From the NCBI GenBank assembly GCA_964462535.1, contig CAYWXV010000011.1, positions 18,606 to 82,605 of the forward strand: a stretch of DNA of 64,000 nt, read 5' to 3'. The notes below the pieces were generated by a model. It was not told the DNA's origin. It saw nothing but the letters and a program-made list of their open reading frames with translations, and searched no databases. The stretch's first letter is position 1; the number at the start of each line of letters is the position of its first letter. The position numbers and the translations under genes are program-made. This DNA is from CAYWXV01 sp964462535 (GTDB lineage Bacteria; Bacteroidota; Ignavibacteria; OLB7). Positions 36,556 to 45,195 of the stretch are shown in pieces.

Positions 36556-37154
36556 CAGAGAACGAGCGACGATCAATCGCGAGACTCGATAATCTGTCGA
36601 TCAACTTCGATCTGCCGCCACGCTGGCCGCCGGGAGACGGAGAAGGGTGGACGATCGCAACGGACGAGGCGATGCTCCCCGCAGAGCCACCTGGTGATCC
36701 GGTTGCCGACGGTTCTTTCAATCGCGCTCGCACCCTTCTGCATGGCTATCCCTTTGCCGACCCTGCGATTCTGCGTCCCCTCTTTGACCCATCTACTCCC
36801 CTCCTGGGCCGGGGGATGCTCCTCTCGCTCCGAGTTCTTGGATGTGTCCGCACGAGTTTCGGTGTTCGTATCGTGCGTGTCATAGATGAGAGGGATGGGG
36901 ACGAATGCCGGTGGGGATGGAGCTATCGGACCCTGAGGGGCCATGTTGAGCAGGGGGAACTGACAGCGATCGTGGTGAAGATGTGCGGGTCGGGTGAGTG
37001 TCGTTTTCGCCTGACGAGAATCGTTCGGCTGGCCCCGACGCGAAATCCCCTTATCTACTTCGGCTCACGATGGTTTGGGCCGAGCATGGCACGCCGATTC
37101 GTGGCCTACGCGATGGAGGTGTTTCCGCGAATGGTGGCGCGTGTTCAGAGATAG
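36552..37154 (+). CDS. DUF1990 family protein
   Basis: 200 residues from GTG at 36552, chosen because GTGA overlaps the stop of the glycosyltransferase gene; the open frame itself begins inside that gene. The C-terminal half fits DUF1990: GMLLSLRVLGCVRTSFG, RWGWSYRTLRGHVEQGE, a following beta strand, and ARRFVAYAMEVFPRM. Function is unknown; a calycin- or START-like fold has been suggested for the family, but I cannot verify that here. A palindromic repeat begins 29 nt after its stop. Confidence 0.82.
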   Translation: MTENERRSIARLDNLSINFDLPPRWPPGDGEGWTIATDEAMLPAEPPGDPVADGSFNRARTLLHGYPFADPAILRPLFDPSTPLLGRGMLLSLRVLGCVRTSFGVRIVRVIDERDGDECRWGWSYRTLRGHVEQGELTAIVVKMCGSGECRFRLTRIVRLAPTRNPLIYFGSRWFGPSMARRFVAYAMEVFPRMVARVQR

Positions 37155-37163
37155 CATTCCATC

Positions 37164-37289
37164 AGACTGCGGAAGACCTCCCAGATGAGGACGCTGTTGA
37201 CATCGTGCAAGGTGTAGGGGCGCGACGAGGAACGCAGCGCAGAGGTCGCGCCCGTTCAACAGCCTCCTGGGAGGTGTCCGCAGTCCTCA
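37164..37289 (+). repeat. Dispersed palindromic repeat, copy 4, bounded by an extra inverted repeat
   Basis: The core (37184-37268) has GATGAGGACGCTGTTGAC at the left, GGGGCGCGACGAG inside (shared with copy 3) and TTCAACAGCCTCCT at the right. Outside it, a roughly 20-bp imperfect inverted repeat pairs GACTGCGGAAGACCTCCCAG (from 37165) with CTGGGAGGTGTCCGCAGTC (to 37286), giving a long hairpin. It lies just after the stop of the DUF1990 gene. Orientation relative to the gene is opposite to the other four copies. Confidence 0.65.
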
Positions 37290-37320
37290 CCAAGACCTCG
37301 TCCCGACGACATCTTCATTC

Positions 37321-38229
37321 ATGATGCGACCGATACAGATAACAATTGATGCACACGATGAATCTCCGCCACCGTTCGACTGGCGAGCGTGGTACGAATC
37401 GGTTGGCGGTCGGGCCATCAACATTCCGGAGGTAGAGGAATTCAAGCGTCGCATTGAGGAGGAGCAGTACCCACGATGCACGGGGCCGGTCGCGGAGTCG
37501 CGCGTTGCGTTTGCGTCGCCTGCGGAGGCATCACGGGCGATCAAGAGCAAGGGAATCGAATTCGGCGCGGATATTATCGGTATCTGTCACATCGAACCGA
37601 GCGACATTTATGCCGGACGATCGATCGAAGGAACTCACGCGATAGCGGTCGGTGGACGGATGCTGTGGCGCGAGTTCCAGGTGGTTCCCTCCCGTGCATC
37701 GGCAATCGAGTGCATGCGGGTCTATCATGACCTTGGGGAGATCATCATTCGACTTGCGGAGTGGATACGGAGCATCGGGTATCCCTGCACCGTGGAGCAT
37801 CCCATCGGTGACAGCAGCCTGCTCCATATTCCTATTGGATTGAAGTCCGGTTTCGGCGAGCTTGGTCGACACGGATCGATCATCCACCCAAAGCTGGGAC
37901 CGCTGTTTCGAATGGGGAGTATTGCCTGCTCGATTCCGATGGAGATCGATCATCCAATCGATGCAGGAATTGCCGCGTTCTGCGACACATGTCGCGCCTG
38001 TCGGATCTATTGTCCCGTCGATGCCATTCCGGACGATCGGGATCCCTCTGCAGGACCCGACCACCTGGGGTTCGATCGGTATATCGTCGATACCGAGAAG
38101 TGCTTTCCCTATTTCGCGGCGAACTACTACTGCTCAATCTGTCTTCCGGTCTGCGTCTACAACCACAAGGACTGGGCAAAGGACTTTGACGGCCACAATA
38201 CAGGACTCTGGCCGACGATTGTGGCCTGA
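37321..38229 (+). CDS. 4Fe-4S reductase, QueG / reductive-dehalogenase-like
   Basis: 302 residues. The C-terminal half has two [4Fe-4S] motifs: CDTCRACRIYCPVDAIP (CxxCxxCxxxCP), and a second set starting at CFPYF and ending YYCSICLPVCVYNH. The segment FGELGRHGSIIHPKLGPLFR is typical of the cobalamin-binding reductase core of epoxyqueuosine reductases and reductive dehalogenases. There is no Tat signal, so it is cytoplasmic. It is shorter than QueG (about 350-380), and the N-terminal 50 residues are not recognisable. Substrate unknown. Confidence 0.8.
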   Translation: MMRPIQITIDAHDESPPPFDWRAWYESVGGRAINIPEVEEFKRRIEEEQYPRCTGPVAESRVAFASPAEASRAIKSKGIEFGADIIGICHIEPSDIYAGRSIEGTHAIAVGGRMLWREFQVVPSRASAIECMRVYHDLGEIIIRLAEWIRSIGYPCTVEHPIGDSSLLHIPIGLKSGFGELGRHGSIIHPKLGPLFRMGSIACSIPMEIDHPIDAGIAAFCDTCRACRIYCPVDAIPDDRDPSAGPDHLGFDRYIVDTEKCFPYFAANYYCSICLPVCVYNHKDWAKDFDGHNTGLWPTIVA

Positions 38230-38277
38230 TCCCGACTTTGCATCTCAACGACCCCAATAACCCTTCCGACCAACGCC

Positions 38278-41016
38278 ATGTACCGTATCGCTGTTGCGCT
38301 ACCGTTTGCCCTGTTCATCTATTGCTCAGTTGTGATTGTCATGGGAAATGGAACGGGCGTGATCGGAAACGGCGAGCCCGGTGCGGAGGTCGAAGAGGCC
38401 CGGGCGCGGGAGGAGTTTGAATGGATGCGGCTACGCGATCCACGCACCGGTGAGATCCCCCGCGCGATTCGACGTGATGAATACCTCTTCGCGCGGTCTC
38501 TTCCAACGCGCCTGGGGAGAGGTCTTCTGAAGGGGAGTGGCGCGCCGGGGTACGAGTGGACGGGGAGAGGGCCGTCGAATATTGGTGGGCGCACAAGGGC
38601 ACTCGGTATTGATCTGGACCATTCAAATGTGCTGGTGGCTGGTGGAATAACCGGCGGTATGTGGCGGTCGACCGATCGGGGACTGACCTGGAACAGAACG
38701 ACCCTCAAGGGACAAATGCCAAGCGTGACCTGTCTGGTTCAGGATCCGCGAGCGGGACATAGGAATGTGTGGTACCACGGTACTGGTGAAGGACGCACAA
38801 ATAGTACGCGCTTCGGCAACGTTGGGCTGCTCGGGGACGGAATCTACAGGTCCATTGACAGCGCCAAGAGCTGGGAGCCACTCCCCTCAACAGTGACGAA
38901 CACCCCACAGGTCCTCGATGGCATTTTCGATATCGTTTGGGACATCGCGATCGATCCGACATCAACGGGGGCCGGGACCATCTACGCGGCCGCGGCGGGA
39001 CGGGTGATGCGGAGCACCGACGGAGGCTCCAGCTGGAGTGTGGCAGTCGGTGACGGCACTAATTCTTTGGGTTTCACCGCTGTCACTGTCACATCGACCG
39101 GGATTGTCTATGCCGCCGTTGCAGGGGGTTCACAAAAGGGAATCTGGCGTTCGTCCAACGGAACGGACTGGACGAATATCGCATCTCCGACATGGCCCGA
39201 TTCCATGCGTCGCGTTATTCTCGCCGTTGCACCGTCGAGCGAAAATATCCTCTACGTCTTTTCCGAAACCCCGGGTTACGGGACAATTATTACAGGCTCG
39301 TATGGATTTGACGAATACTACAGCTTATGGAAATATCGATATGTGGGTGGCAACGGCACAGGTTCCGGTGGTGAATGGAGCGATCGTTCAGAGAATATTC
39401 CGATGCTTGGCAATTCATGGAATTACAATGGCCTGAATTCATACGCGATGCTCCTGAAAGTCCACCCACTCGACACAAACATTGTCTATTTGGGGGGTAC
39501 GAATCTCTATCGCTCGGACGATGGCTTTGCAAGTGCGGAGAGTGTGGTGTGGAAGGGGGGATACGGAAAGAATGGAAACTGGGGCGACGTCGGTCAGCTC
39601 CATCCTGACCAGCATGTCCTGGTGTTCGATCCAGGCTCCCCATCAACGCTTCTGAGTGGTTCCGACGGCGGGCTGGCAGAAGGTGTCGAGGGACCGGGTG
39701 ACTCGGTGTACTGGACGTCGAAGAACAATGGATTTGTCACCACGCAATTCTACACGGTTGCGATCGATCAGGAGACGTTCGGGAGCCCGCTCCTGCTGGG
39801 TGGTCTGCAGGACAACGGGACACCCATCGTCTGGGATGACGATCCCGTCACCCCGTGGGAATTGATTAATGGCGGCGATGGCTCATTCTGTGCGGTTGCG
39901 GATTCCGGGAGAACGATCTATGCCTCGTCCCAGGGTGGAATCGTCCGACGTATTCGGGCTGACGCGCCAGGAAATTACTCGGACTACGCAGTCATCACAC
40001 CGCAGTCGTCGAGCGGCTTTCTCTTCATTGCACCCTTCGTGCTGGACCCATCCGACAGAAAGACAATGTATTTCCCTGCCGGCACTTCTCTCTGGCGGAA
40101 CAGCAATCTGGATGACATTTCCTCGGGTAACCCAGGCCGGACGTCAATCAATTGGAGCGTAATTGACCAGACGACGCGACGGACAATCTCCGCAGTCGGC
40201 GTGTCAACGAACAGTCCACAGAGCCGACTGTACTACGGCACTACCGACGGCGCACTCTATCGCGTCGACAACGCGCGAGGAGTACAGCCATCGGCACGGG
40301 AGGTCACCGGAGCCGCCTTCCCGGTTGGTGGTTACGTGAATTGCGTTGCCGTTGATCCCCACGATGGAGACAACGCACTGGTAGTGTTTACCAACTACGG
40401 TGTACAGTCGCTCTTTTACACCGAGGATGGTGGGCTCAGCTGGATTCCGGTGGGTGGCAATCTTGAAGAGAATGCCGACGGGAGTGGCCGCGGCCCCTCG
40501 TGTCGTTGGGCCGAAATCGGGTGGCACGATGGGAAGCGATATGTTTTCGTCGGGACGACGGTCGGACTGTTCTCCGCGACCGAGTTGGATGGCCCGAATA
40601 CTACGTGGGTTCTGGAGGGGGACGGAACGATCGGCTACGTCCGCGTGGACATGATCACGATGCGCGAGAGTGATGGTGTCGTCGCTGTCGCTACATGGGG
40701 AAACGGCATGTACACGACGGCACTTCCGACATCGGAGGTCGCCAGAGAGGCGAGTGAACGTGGCACGGTGGCCGCGTATCCCAACCCGACTTCGGGACGA
40801 ACCGTTGTTTCGTTCGAACTGGCTTCCGCGGCCTCGACTGACCTTCTGATCTACGACGCTCGTGGAGCGCTGGTCGATCGAACGCCCAGCGCGTACCTGG
40901 ATGCCGGCCGGCACGAAATCGTATTTGACGCCTCAGGCCTGCCGTCAGGAGCCTACTACTACTCCGTGCGTTCCGGGAGGGGGAGATGGAACGGGAAGAT
41001 GGTCGTTGGACGCTGA
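38278..41016 (+). CDS. Secreted VPS10/sialidase-like propeller protein with T9SS sorting domain
   Basis: 912 residues. A short signal peptide (VALPFALFIYCSVVIV) is followed by BNR/VPS10-type repeats across about 95-770: GGMWRSTDRGLTWNRT, GDGIYRSIDSAKSWEPL, GRVMRSTDGGSSWSVAV and FYTEDGGLSWIPVGG. The C-terminal 85 residues are a T9SS type A sorting domain (AAYPNPTSGRTVVSFELA, LLIYDARGALVD, LPSGAYYYSVRSG, GKMVVGR). The product should be exported and attached to, or released from, the cell surface. Catalytic residues of a true sialidase are not evident. A repeat follows 8 nt after the stop. Confidence 0.93.
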   Translation: MYRIAVALPFALFIYCSVVIVMGNGTGVIGNGEPGAEVEEARAREEFEWMRLRDPRTGEIPRAIRRDEYLFARSLPTRLGRGLLKGSGAPGYEWTGRGPSNIGGRTRALGIDLDHSNVLVAGGITGGMWRSTDRGLTWNRTTLKGQMPSVTCLVQDPRAGHRNVWYHGTGEGRTNSTRFGNVGLLGDGIYRSIDSAKSWEPLPSTVTNTPQVLDGIFDIVWDIAIDPTSTGAGTIYAAAAGRVMRSTDGGSSWSVAVGDGTNSLGFTAVTVTSTGIVYAAVAGGSQKGIWRSSNGTDWTNIASPTWPDSMRRVILAVAPSSENILYVFSETPGYGTIITGSYGFDEYYSLWKYRYVGGNGTGSGGEWSDRSENIPMLGNSWNYNGLNSYAMLLKVHPLDTNIVYLGGTNLYRSDDGFASAESVVWKGGYGKNGNWGDVGQLHPDQHVLVFDPGSPSTLLSGSDGGLAEGVEGPGDSVYWTSKNNGFVTTQFYTVAIDQETFGSPLLLGGLQDNGTPIVWDDDPVTPWELINGGDGSFCAVADSGRTIYASSQGGIVRRIRADAPGNYSDYAVITPQSSSGFLFIAPFVLDPSDRKTMYFPAGTSLWRNSNLDDISSGNPGRTSINWSVIDQTTRRTISAVGVSTNSPQSRLYYGTTDGALYRVDNARGVQPSAREVTGAAFPVGGYVNCVAVDPHDGDNALVVFTNYGVQSLFYTEDGGLSWIPVGGNLEENADGSGRGPSCRWAEIGWHDGKRYVFVGTTVGLFSATELDGPNTTWVLEGDGTIGYVRVDMITMRESDGVVAVATWGNGMYTTALPTSEVAREASERGTVAAYPNPTSGRTVVSFELASAASTDLLIYDARGALVDRTPSAYLDAGRHEIVFDASGLPSGAYYYSVRSGRGRWNGKMVVGR

Positions 41017-41024
41017 GCCCCTGG

Positions 41025-41150
41025 AGAGGCTGTTGAAATACGCGCGATCCGTACGCTTTGCTCGTCATCGCGCACCGGGGCGTACCTCCGGTGCGCCTGA
41101 TTCGCTCGTCGCGCCCCGGCACCACGCGTGACGTGAGCAGCCTCATGATC
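41025..41150 (+). repeat. Dispersed palindromic repeat, copy 3 (long form)
   Basis: 126 bp starting 8 nt after the stop of the plus-strand sorting-domain gene. It opens with GAGGCTGTTGAAATACGCGC and closes with GTGAGCAGCCTCATGA, which pair. An inner hairpin GCGCACCGG...CCGGTGCGC lies at about 41080-41097, and GGGGCGCGACGAG (shared with copy 4) appears on the minus strand near 41105-41118. It fills most of the space between two convergent genes and may serve as the terminator for one or both. Confidence 0.7.
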
Positions 41151-41170
41151 CAAGAATGTTCAGCGGTCTG

Positions 41171-43522
41171 CTAACGAACGACACCACCAAACCGCCATCC
41201 AACGATCCGTTGGCCCGATTGCTCATCAACGTCGAATTCGTACTGTCCTGCCGCAAACGTACGCGCGGGTGCGATCGTTTGCAGACGCCGCCCTGAGATA
41301 TCGTAGAGGTCGATAGCAGTCGTCGTCATGGTTGGGAAGTTGACAACGATATGGAGGCGGGCACCTGTACGCGTCACCGAGAGTGTTGGCTGTATCGGAT
41401 TGACGTCGCTCGATCGCGGTGCCGAGCTGATGGTCGCGGTGTCAGGGATCTGAAGATGGAGGAGGAAGAGATCCGTATAGTTGAGTGAGTCGTGAGGCGC
41501 CACTGTGAACGGGAAATCATCCGATCCGGTCGCCCCGCAAAGGAGAAAGTGATCGGCGCCGGTCTGGTGAATTGCGTACCCGATGTCGCTCGCCGCGCCT
41601 CCCAGGTAGGTGGCATATATCAACGAGTCTGACAGTGGGTTTAGAATAGCGATGTAGACGTCGCTCGAGCCGTTGTGCGTGCGATCATAAGCTCCAACGG
41701 TTGTCGGCATGCTGCTCGACCGCGTGTCACCAATCAGCAGCAGGCGATCGCGAGACATTGCGGTGATTGTGAAGAGCCGGTCCTGTTCAGTACCCCCCAG
41801 GTAACAACCGTACCGCATACCGGAGAGCTCCGGTGCGAGCACCACCAAGACCATATCAAAATCCCCACGTGCTTGCCCGCCGACCTTCTTCGAGGTGACA
41901 GGAAAGTCACGTGACGGCGAGTATCCGCCCACCACGATCGACCCGTCCGGGGAGATAGCGACTCGTGTTCCATTTTCGTCACCGGTTCCCCCCAGGTAGG
42001 TTAGTGCCATGATCGAATCGAGATCGGCGTTGATTCGGCCGATCATGAAGTCAAATCGGGAGGTGTCGTCTCGTGCAAGTGTCTTCTGCATCGCCTTCGA
42101 GCTCACGGGGAGGTCAGTCGACGAAGTGATTCCGCCAATGAGGTACGACCCGTCGATACCTTGTGCCAGCGAATAGCAGTAATCGTCCCCATTGCCCCCC
42201 ACTGTTATTCCTGACACGATCTGACGCCCGTCCGGTGTCAGTTTCAGTACGAAGGCACCCCCTGCCCTAGCGGCCGTGTCACGACCGCTCTGTTGCGCCG
42301 GGAAGTCAAAGGAGGTAGTCGACCCGGCGACCACGATGGTGTCCCGGTCTATCACCAACGACGATGCAGCATCGATGCTCCCGTCGCCCAGATAGGTTGA
42401 GAACCGAAGCCGACCGTCGGGTCCGAATCGGGTTACGAATGCATCGATGCCGCCGCCGAACCATCCGGATACGACGCTGTCCGTGGTGGGGAATGTTATC
42501 GAGGCGGTTAATCCAGCCGCGACCAGCCCGTTATCCGATGTAAGGGCGGCTGCATTCCCCCCCTCGCCATCCTCCCCGCCCAGGTATGTCGCCCAAATCA
42601 GCTGCTCGGATCCTCCCGCGACAACCTTCATCGCGAACGCTTCGGTTGGCGCATCAAACGTCGCATCGTAGGCTCCTTCGCTGATCGGGAGATCGACTGA
42701 CTGCGTCGTTCCAACGATCATTACGGCTCCATTGCGATCCATGACCGTGGCCCCGGGGCGTTCGTAGTCGCTTCCGCCAATCATCACGGAAAAGAGAACC
42801 GGGTCAATTACAAGAGGGAGGGAGCGATCATACTCGCCCGTAACGAATCCGAAATCACCATTCTTCCGGGTAAAGCGACATGAGACTTCACGGGGTGTTC
42901 CATTGACCACCTGCCATGCCATCAACCCCCGGTGCTCAATCCGCCCCACGGATGTCGGGATGGAGAGGAGACGATCGAGCAGATCGACCTGGTCGGCGCC
43001 GTCGAATCTCCATCGGATGTGGGAGGGGTCGGCGCCGGGAGCAACAACGAATGAGTAGCGAGGTCCCCCAGCCGTCGAAAGTTCGAGGTCGATCCCGGGG
43101 AAGAAGTTGTGGTAGCGAAGACCAGCATAACGCCGGATTTCGTCGACCCAGGTGCTCCGGGCGCCGACATACGAACGAACAACACCTGGAAGTAGATCGG
43201 TTGGCTGAACACCGGTCGAGTTGGAGCCCGGGAAGGACATCGTGATGACGCTGCCTGTACGACGGGACTTGGTGGGAACGTAGGTGCCGCCTGGGCCAAG
43301 ACGTATCGAGTCTGTCGTCACGGCGCGGTGCTGGTGGAGGACCAACGCGCCGTTGTCGATCCAGACATCGAGTCCGCGGGTTCGGAGAAAGTACTGGGCT
43401 GGCACGGGCCATTGCCCACGATTCTCCACGAAAGCCGCAAGAGGAGCCTGTGGCAGCGGGTGGCGCGCAGACGAAAACGCCCCCGTCATTGCCACCAGGA
43501 GTGCTAGTGAAATAACAGACAT
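41171..43522 (-). CDS. SBBP-repeat propeller protein with T9SS sorting domain
   Basis: 783 residues from ATG at 43522, which begins the signal peptide MSVISLALLVAMTGAFSSA; the frame runs 92 codons further but looks untranslated. The N-terminal DUF7948-type domain opens with AFVENRGQWPVPAQYFLR. SBBP repeats follow with the recurring ATYLGG / TYLGGTGDENG pattern (about 300-690). A T9SS sorting domain closes the protein (VNFPTMTTTAIDLYDISGRR, FAAGQYEFDVD). Secreted; role unknown. A run of seven G occurs at 42557-42563 in the coding strand. Confidence 0.92.
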   Translation of the reverse strand: MSVISLALLVAMTGAFSSARHPLPQAPLAAFVENRGQWPVPAQYFLRTRGLDVWIDNGALVLHQHRAVTTDSIRLGPGGTYVPTKSRRTGSVITMSFPGSNSTGVQPTDLLPGVVRSYVGARSTWVDEIRRYAGLRYHNFFPGIDLELSTAGGPRYSFVVAPGADPSHIRWRFDGADQVDLLDRLLSIPTSVGRIEHRGLMAWQVVNGTPREVSCRFTRKNGDFGFVTGEYDRSLPLVIDPVLFSVMIGGSDYERPGATVMDRNGAVMIVGTTQSVDLPISEGAYDATFDAPTEAFAMKVVAGGSEQLIWATYLGGEDGEGGNAAALTSDNGLVAAGLTASITFPTTDSVVSGWFGGGIDAFVTRFGPDGRLRFSTYLGDGSIDAASSLVIDRDTIVVAGSTTSFDFPAQQSGRDTAARAGGAFVLKLTPDGRQIVSGITVGGNGDDYCYSLAQGIDGSYLIGGITSSTDLPVSSKAMQKTLARDDTSRFDFMIGRINADLDSIMALTYLGGTGDENGTRVAISPDGSIVVGGYSPSRDFPVTSKKVGGQARGDFDMVLVVLAPELSGMRYGCYLGGTEQDRLFTITAMSRDRLLLIGDTRSSSMPTTVGAYDRTHNGSSDVYIAILNPLSDSLIYATYLGGAASDIGYAIHQTGADHFLLCGATGSDDFPFTVAPHDSLNYTDLFLLHLQIPDTATISSAPRSSDVNPIQPTLSVTRTGARLHIVVNFPTMTTTAIDLYDISGRRLQTIAPARTFAAGQYEFDVDEQSGQRIVGWRFGGVVR

Positions 43523-44143
43523 CGCATACGACGGAAGTGGCCAGGAGCCAGCGCCGATTTTGGAATTAGCTGTGAGGTCGATGGAGAAATGATGTTGGAC
43601 CTCCGGACCTTTATGCAACGAAGATACAACAGACTGGGATAGCGGAGTACGATTTTCCAAACGAACCGGCGATCGGTCCGGGGACCAAGGTCTAGTCCCC
43701 GGACACGATCGCCGGTTGCCGAATTCCGACGAAATCGGCACACCTGTTCCGACTGGGTTTCGTGACATGCGAAGCGCACGAGAGGTCCATCTCCGCATGA
43801 CCGAAACCGAGGCCCCTGCAGCAATCGGAACGGGGCGTTGAGTTAAGAGACGCAGTCTGTCCGACCGGGATAGAACGAGAGTCTACGTGGTGGTATTTAG
43901 GGGGAGGACGACGTCGAATTGTGCTTGCCGTCGTCTCACCTGGACCACGCCCGCTGGACCGGGCACCTCTCAAGCATTGATTTATCAGACAATTTTTGAG
44001 CCGCGAATGAGACCTGAGCCAGATGGGCTAAAATAGCCTACAATGGCAGAAAACGTGTGTTCAACGTGTATGGAGCGTGACGAATCGGCACGGATCGCGG
44101 TCTATTTGCCAAACGAGGCTACCAAATGGGATTCCAGTGGTGC
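43523..44143. other. Intergenic region with a large hairpin
   Basis: 621 bp upstream of the SBBP gene and downstream of the YkgJ-type gene. Its main content is the hairpin at 43664-43717 (listed separately). A small stem GGGCTA-AAA-TAGCCT lies near 44026-44040, just after the YkgJ gene end. The only sizeable open frame (minus strand, 43692-43973) is arginine- and proline-rich and overlaps the hairpin, so I do not call it. The rest probably holds the promoter of the SBBP gene. Confidence 0.45.
43664..43717. other. 54-nt near-perfect hairpin
   Basis: Two consecutive perfect stems: AACCGGCGATCG (43664-43675) pairs with CGATCGCCGGTT (43706-43717), and TCCGGGGAC (43677-43685) with GTCCCCGGA (43695-43703), around a 9-nt loop. 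A single G faces CA at the junction. That gives 21 base pairs. No T-tract follows on either strand, so a simple intrinsic terminator is unlikely. It lies about 140 bp upstream of the SBBP gene start. Confidence 0.8.
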
Positions 44144-44398
44144 CTATTGCCTTGTCTCTACCTCCCAGCGCGTCAGAATTGCCAGAGCCTCGATCTGGGA
44201 CTCGCCGCACATGGTTGGTTCCGCCAGAAGGCTCGAACAGACGGGTGGACGATCGGGATGCCCGAAGATGAGGCAGAGATTGTCGGGGGAGAGCTGGACA
44301 CAGCGAACCCCGGCAGGCTTTCCATCAGGCATGCCAGGGATGGGTGACGAAATGGAGGGGGCGATGCAGCAGGCTCCGCAGCCAGGGCGACAGTCCAT
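44144..44398 (-). CDS. YkgJ-family cysteine-cluster protein
   Basis: 84 residues from ATG at 44398. The clustered cysteines fit the YkgJ/UPF0153 zinc- or iron-binding family: MDCRPGCGACC near the N-terminus, GVRCVQLSPDNLCLIFG in the middle, and RPPVCSSLLAEPTMCG with ALAILTRWEVETRQ at the end. A longer frame to 44470 adds 24 residues outside the family. Function unknown, possibly metal handling. Transcribed on its own between larger genes. Confidence 0.88.
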   Translation of the reverse strand: MDCRPGCGACCIAPSISSPIPGMPDGKPAGVRCVQLSPDNLCLIFGHPDRPPVCSSLLAEPTMCGESQIEALAILTRWEVETRQ

Positions 44399-44475
44399 GC
44401 AGAGAACCTGATTTGAGTTGAATTGCAATGCGTGGCGTGGCGTAGGGCGCAGATTGCTCGTGGGGAACATAACAC

Positions 44476-44523
44476 GAAGGCACCCTCGCGACTAGGGGAT
44501 TGTCGCGGCGGGTGCCTTCTTTT
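44476..44523 (+). terminator. Intrinsic-terminator-like hairpin with T-tract on the plus strand
   Basis: GAAGGCACCC (44476-44485) pairs with GGGTGCCTTC (44510-44519), with an inner CGCGAC/GTCGCG stem, followed by TTTT at 44520-44523 on the plus strand. It lies between two minus-strand genes. For the upstream minus-strand gene the hairpin comes about 75 nt after the stop but lacks a U-rich tail. A bidirectional terminator, or one serving an unannotated plus-strand transcript, is possible. Confidence 0.6.
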
Positions 44524-44595
44524 GAGGGATGAGCAAATCGGGGCCCGGTGGCACAACTGCCCCCGAAGTGGCGGGGCAGTATGACCGCGAGGTTG

Positions 44596-45195
44596 CTAGT
44601 TGATCTGCGACCCCTGGCCAGCTCCGTCCCAGGTGGACTCGATGTTCTGACCGCTGCAGCTGGTTGTTCCGTTGGCGCCGGTGAGCGTCACCGTCGTCGG
44701 TCCGCCGTCGCAACAGTAAGAATACCCGCGCACGCTCGCTCCGCTATAGTGGGCGAACTCTGTGCTGTTTCCACTTCCCGACCGCTCAACACACGATGAC
44801 GTATAGAAGAGCGTAGAATAGGGGCTTTGGCAATTGCTCGTGCATGAGAGGTACCCGAGTGCGACACCCTTGCGCACGGTAACAACGCCGATTGCATCGA
44901 AGACGTCCACGGCGGTGACATCGTCGATGACACCATCCTCGTCAGTGAACGACAGCGATCCTGGCGCGACCGTGAAGACCGGCTGGCTACCTCCCGTTGC
45001 CCAGACGTCGATGTTCCACTCGACGACGTACTCTTTCTTCTTCTTGTCCGCGGAATAACCGACTTCCACCGTGGTCGACGCGCTAAACGAGCCGACGAGG
45101 GTCGCGTTTGTCGCATTCGGGATCGTGATCTGGCCGTAGGCCGGGAGCGTGACCGCTAGCAGGGTCAGTAGAAGGGTAGCAATGGTGGTCCGCAT
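44596..45195 (-). CDS. Secreted hypothetical protein
   Basis: 199 residues. Signal peptide 1-21 (TIATLLLTLLAVTLPAYG, then QITIP). The mature part is beta-rich and Ser/Thr/Gly-rich, for example VVEWNIDVWATGGSQPVF and TVTLTGANGTTSC. It has eight cysteines concentrated in the C-terminal half (SCTSNC, SSC, YCCDGG, SCSG), which suggests disulfides in the periplasm or outside the cell. A KKKK run interrupts an otherwise acidic strand. No family recognised. Divergent from the regulator gene 705 bp away. Confidence 0.75.
   Translation of the reverse strand: MRTTIATLLLTLLAVTLPAYGQITIPNATNATLVGSFSASTTVEVGYSADKKKKEYVVEWNIDVWATGGSQPVFTVAPGSLSFTDEDGVIDDVTAVDVFDAIGVVTVRKGVALGYLSCTSNCQSPYSTLFYTSSCVERSGSGNSTEFAHYSGASVRGYSYCCDGGPTTVTLTGANGTTSCSGQNIESTWDGAGQGSQIN

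Noticed and set aside
43692..43973. 93-codon minus-strand frame upstream of the SBBP gene
   Set aside because: Arg/Pro-rich and overlaps the 54-nt hairpin; no family similarity.
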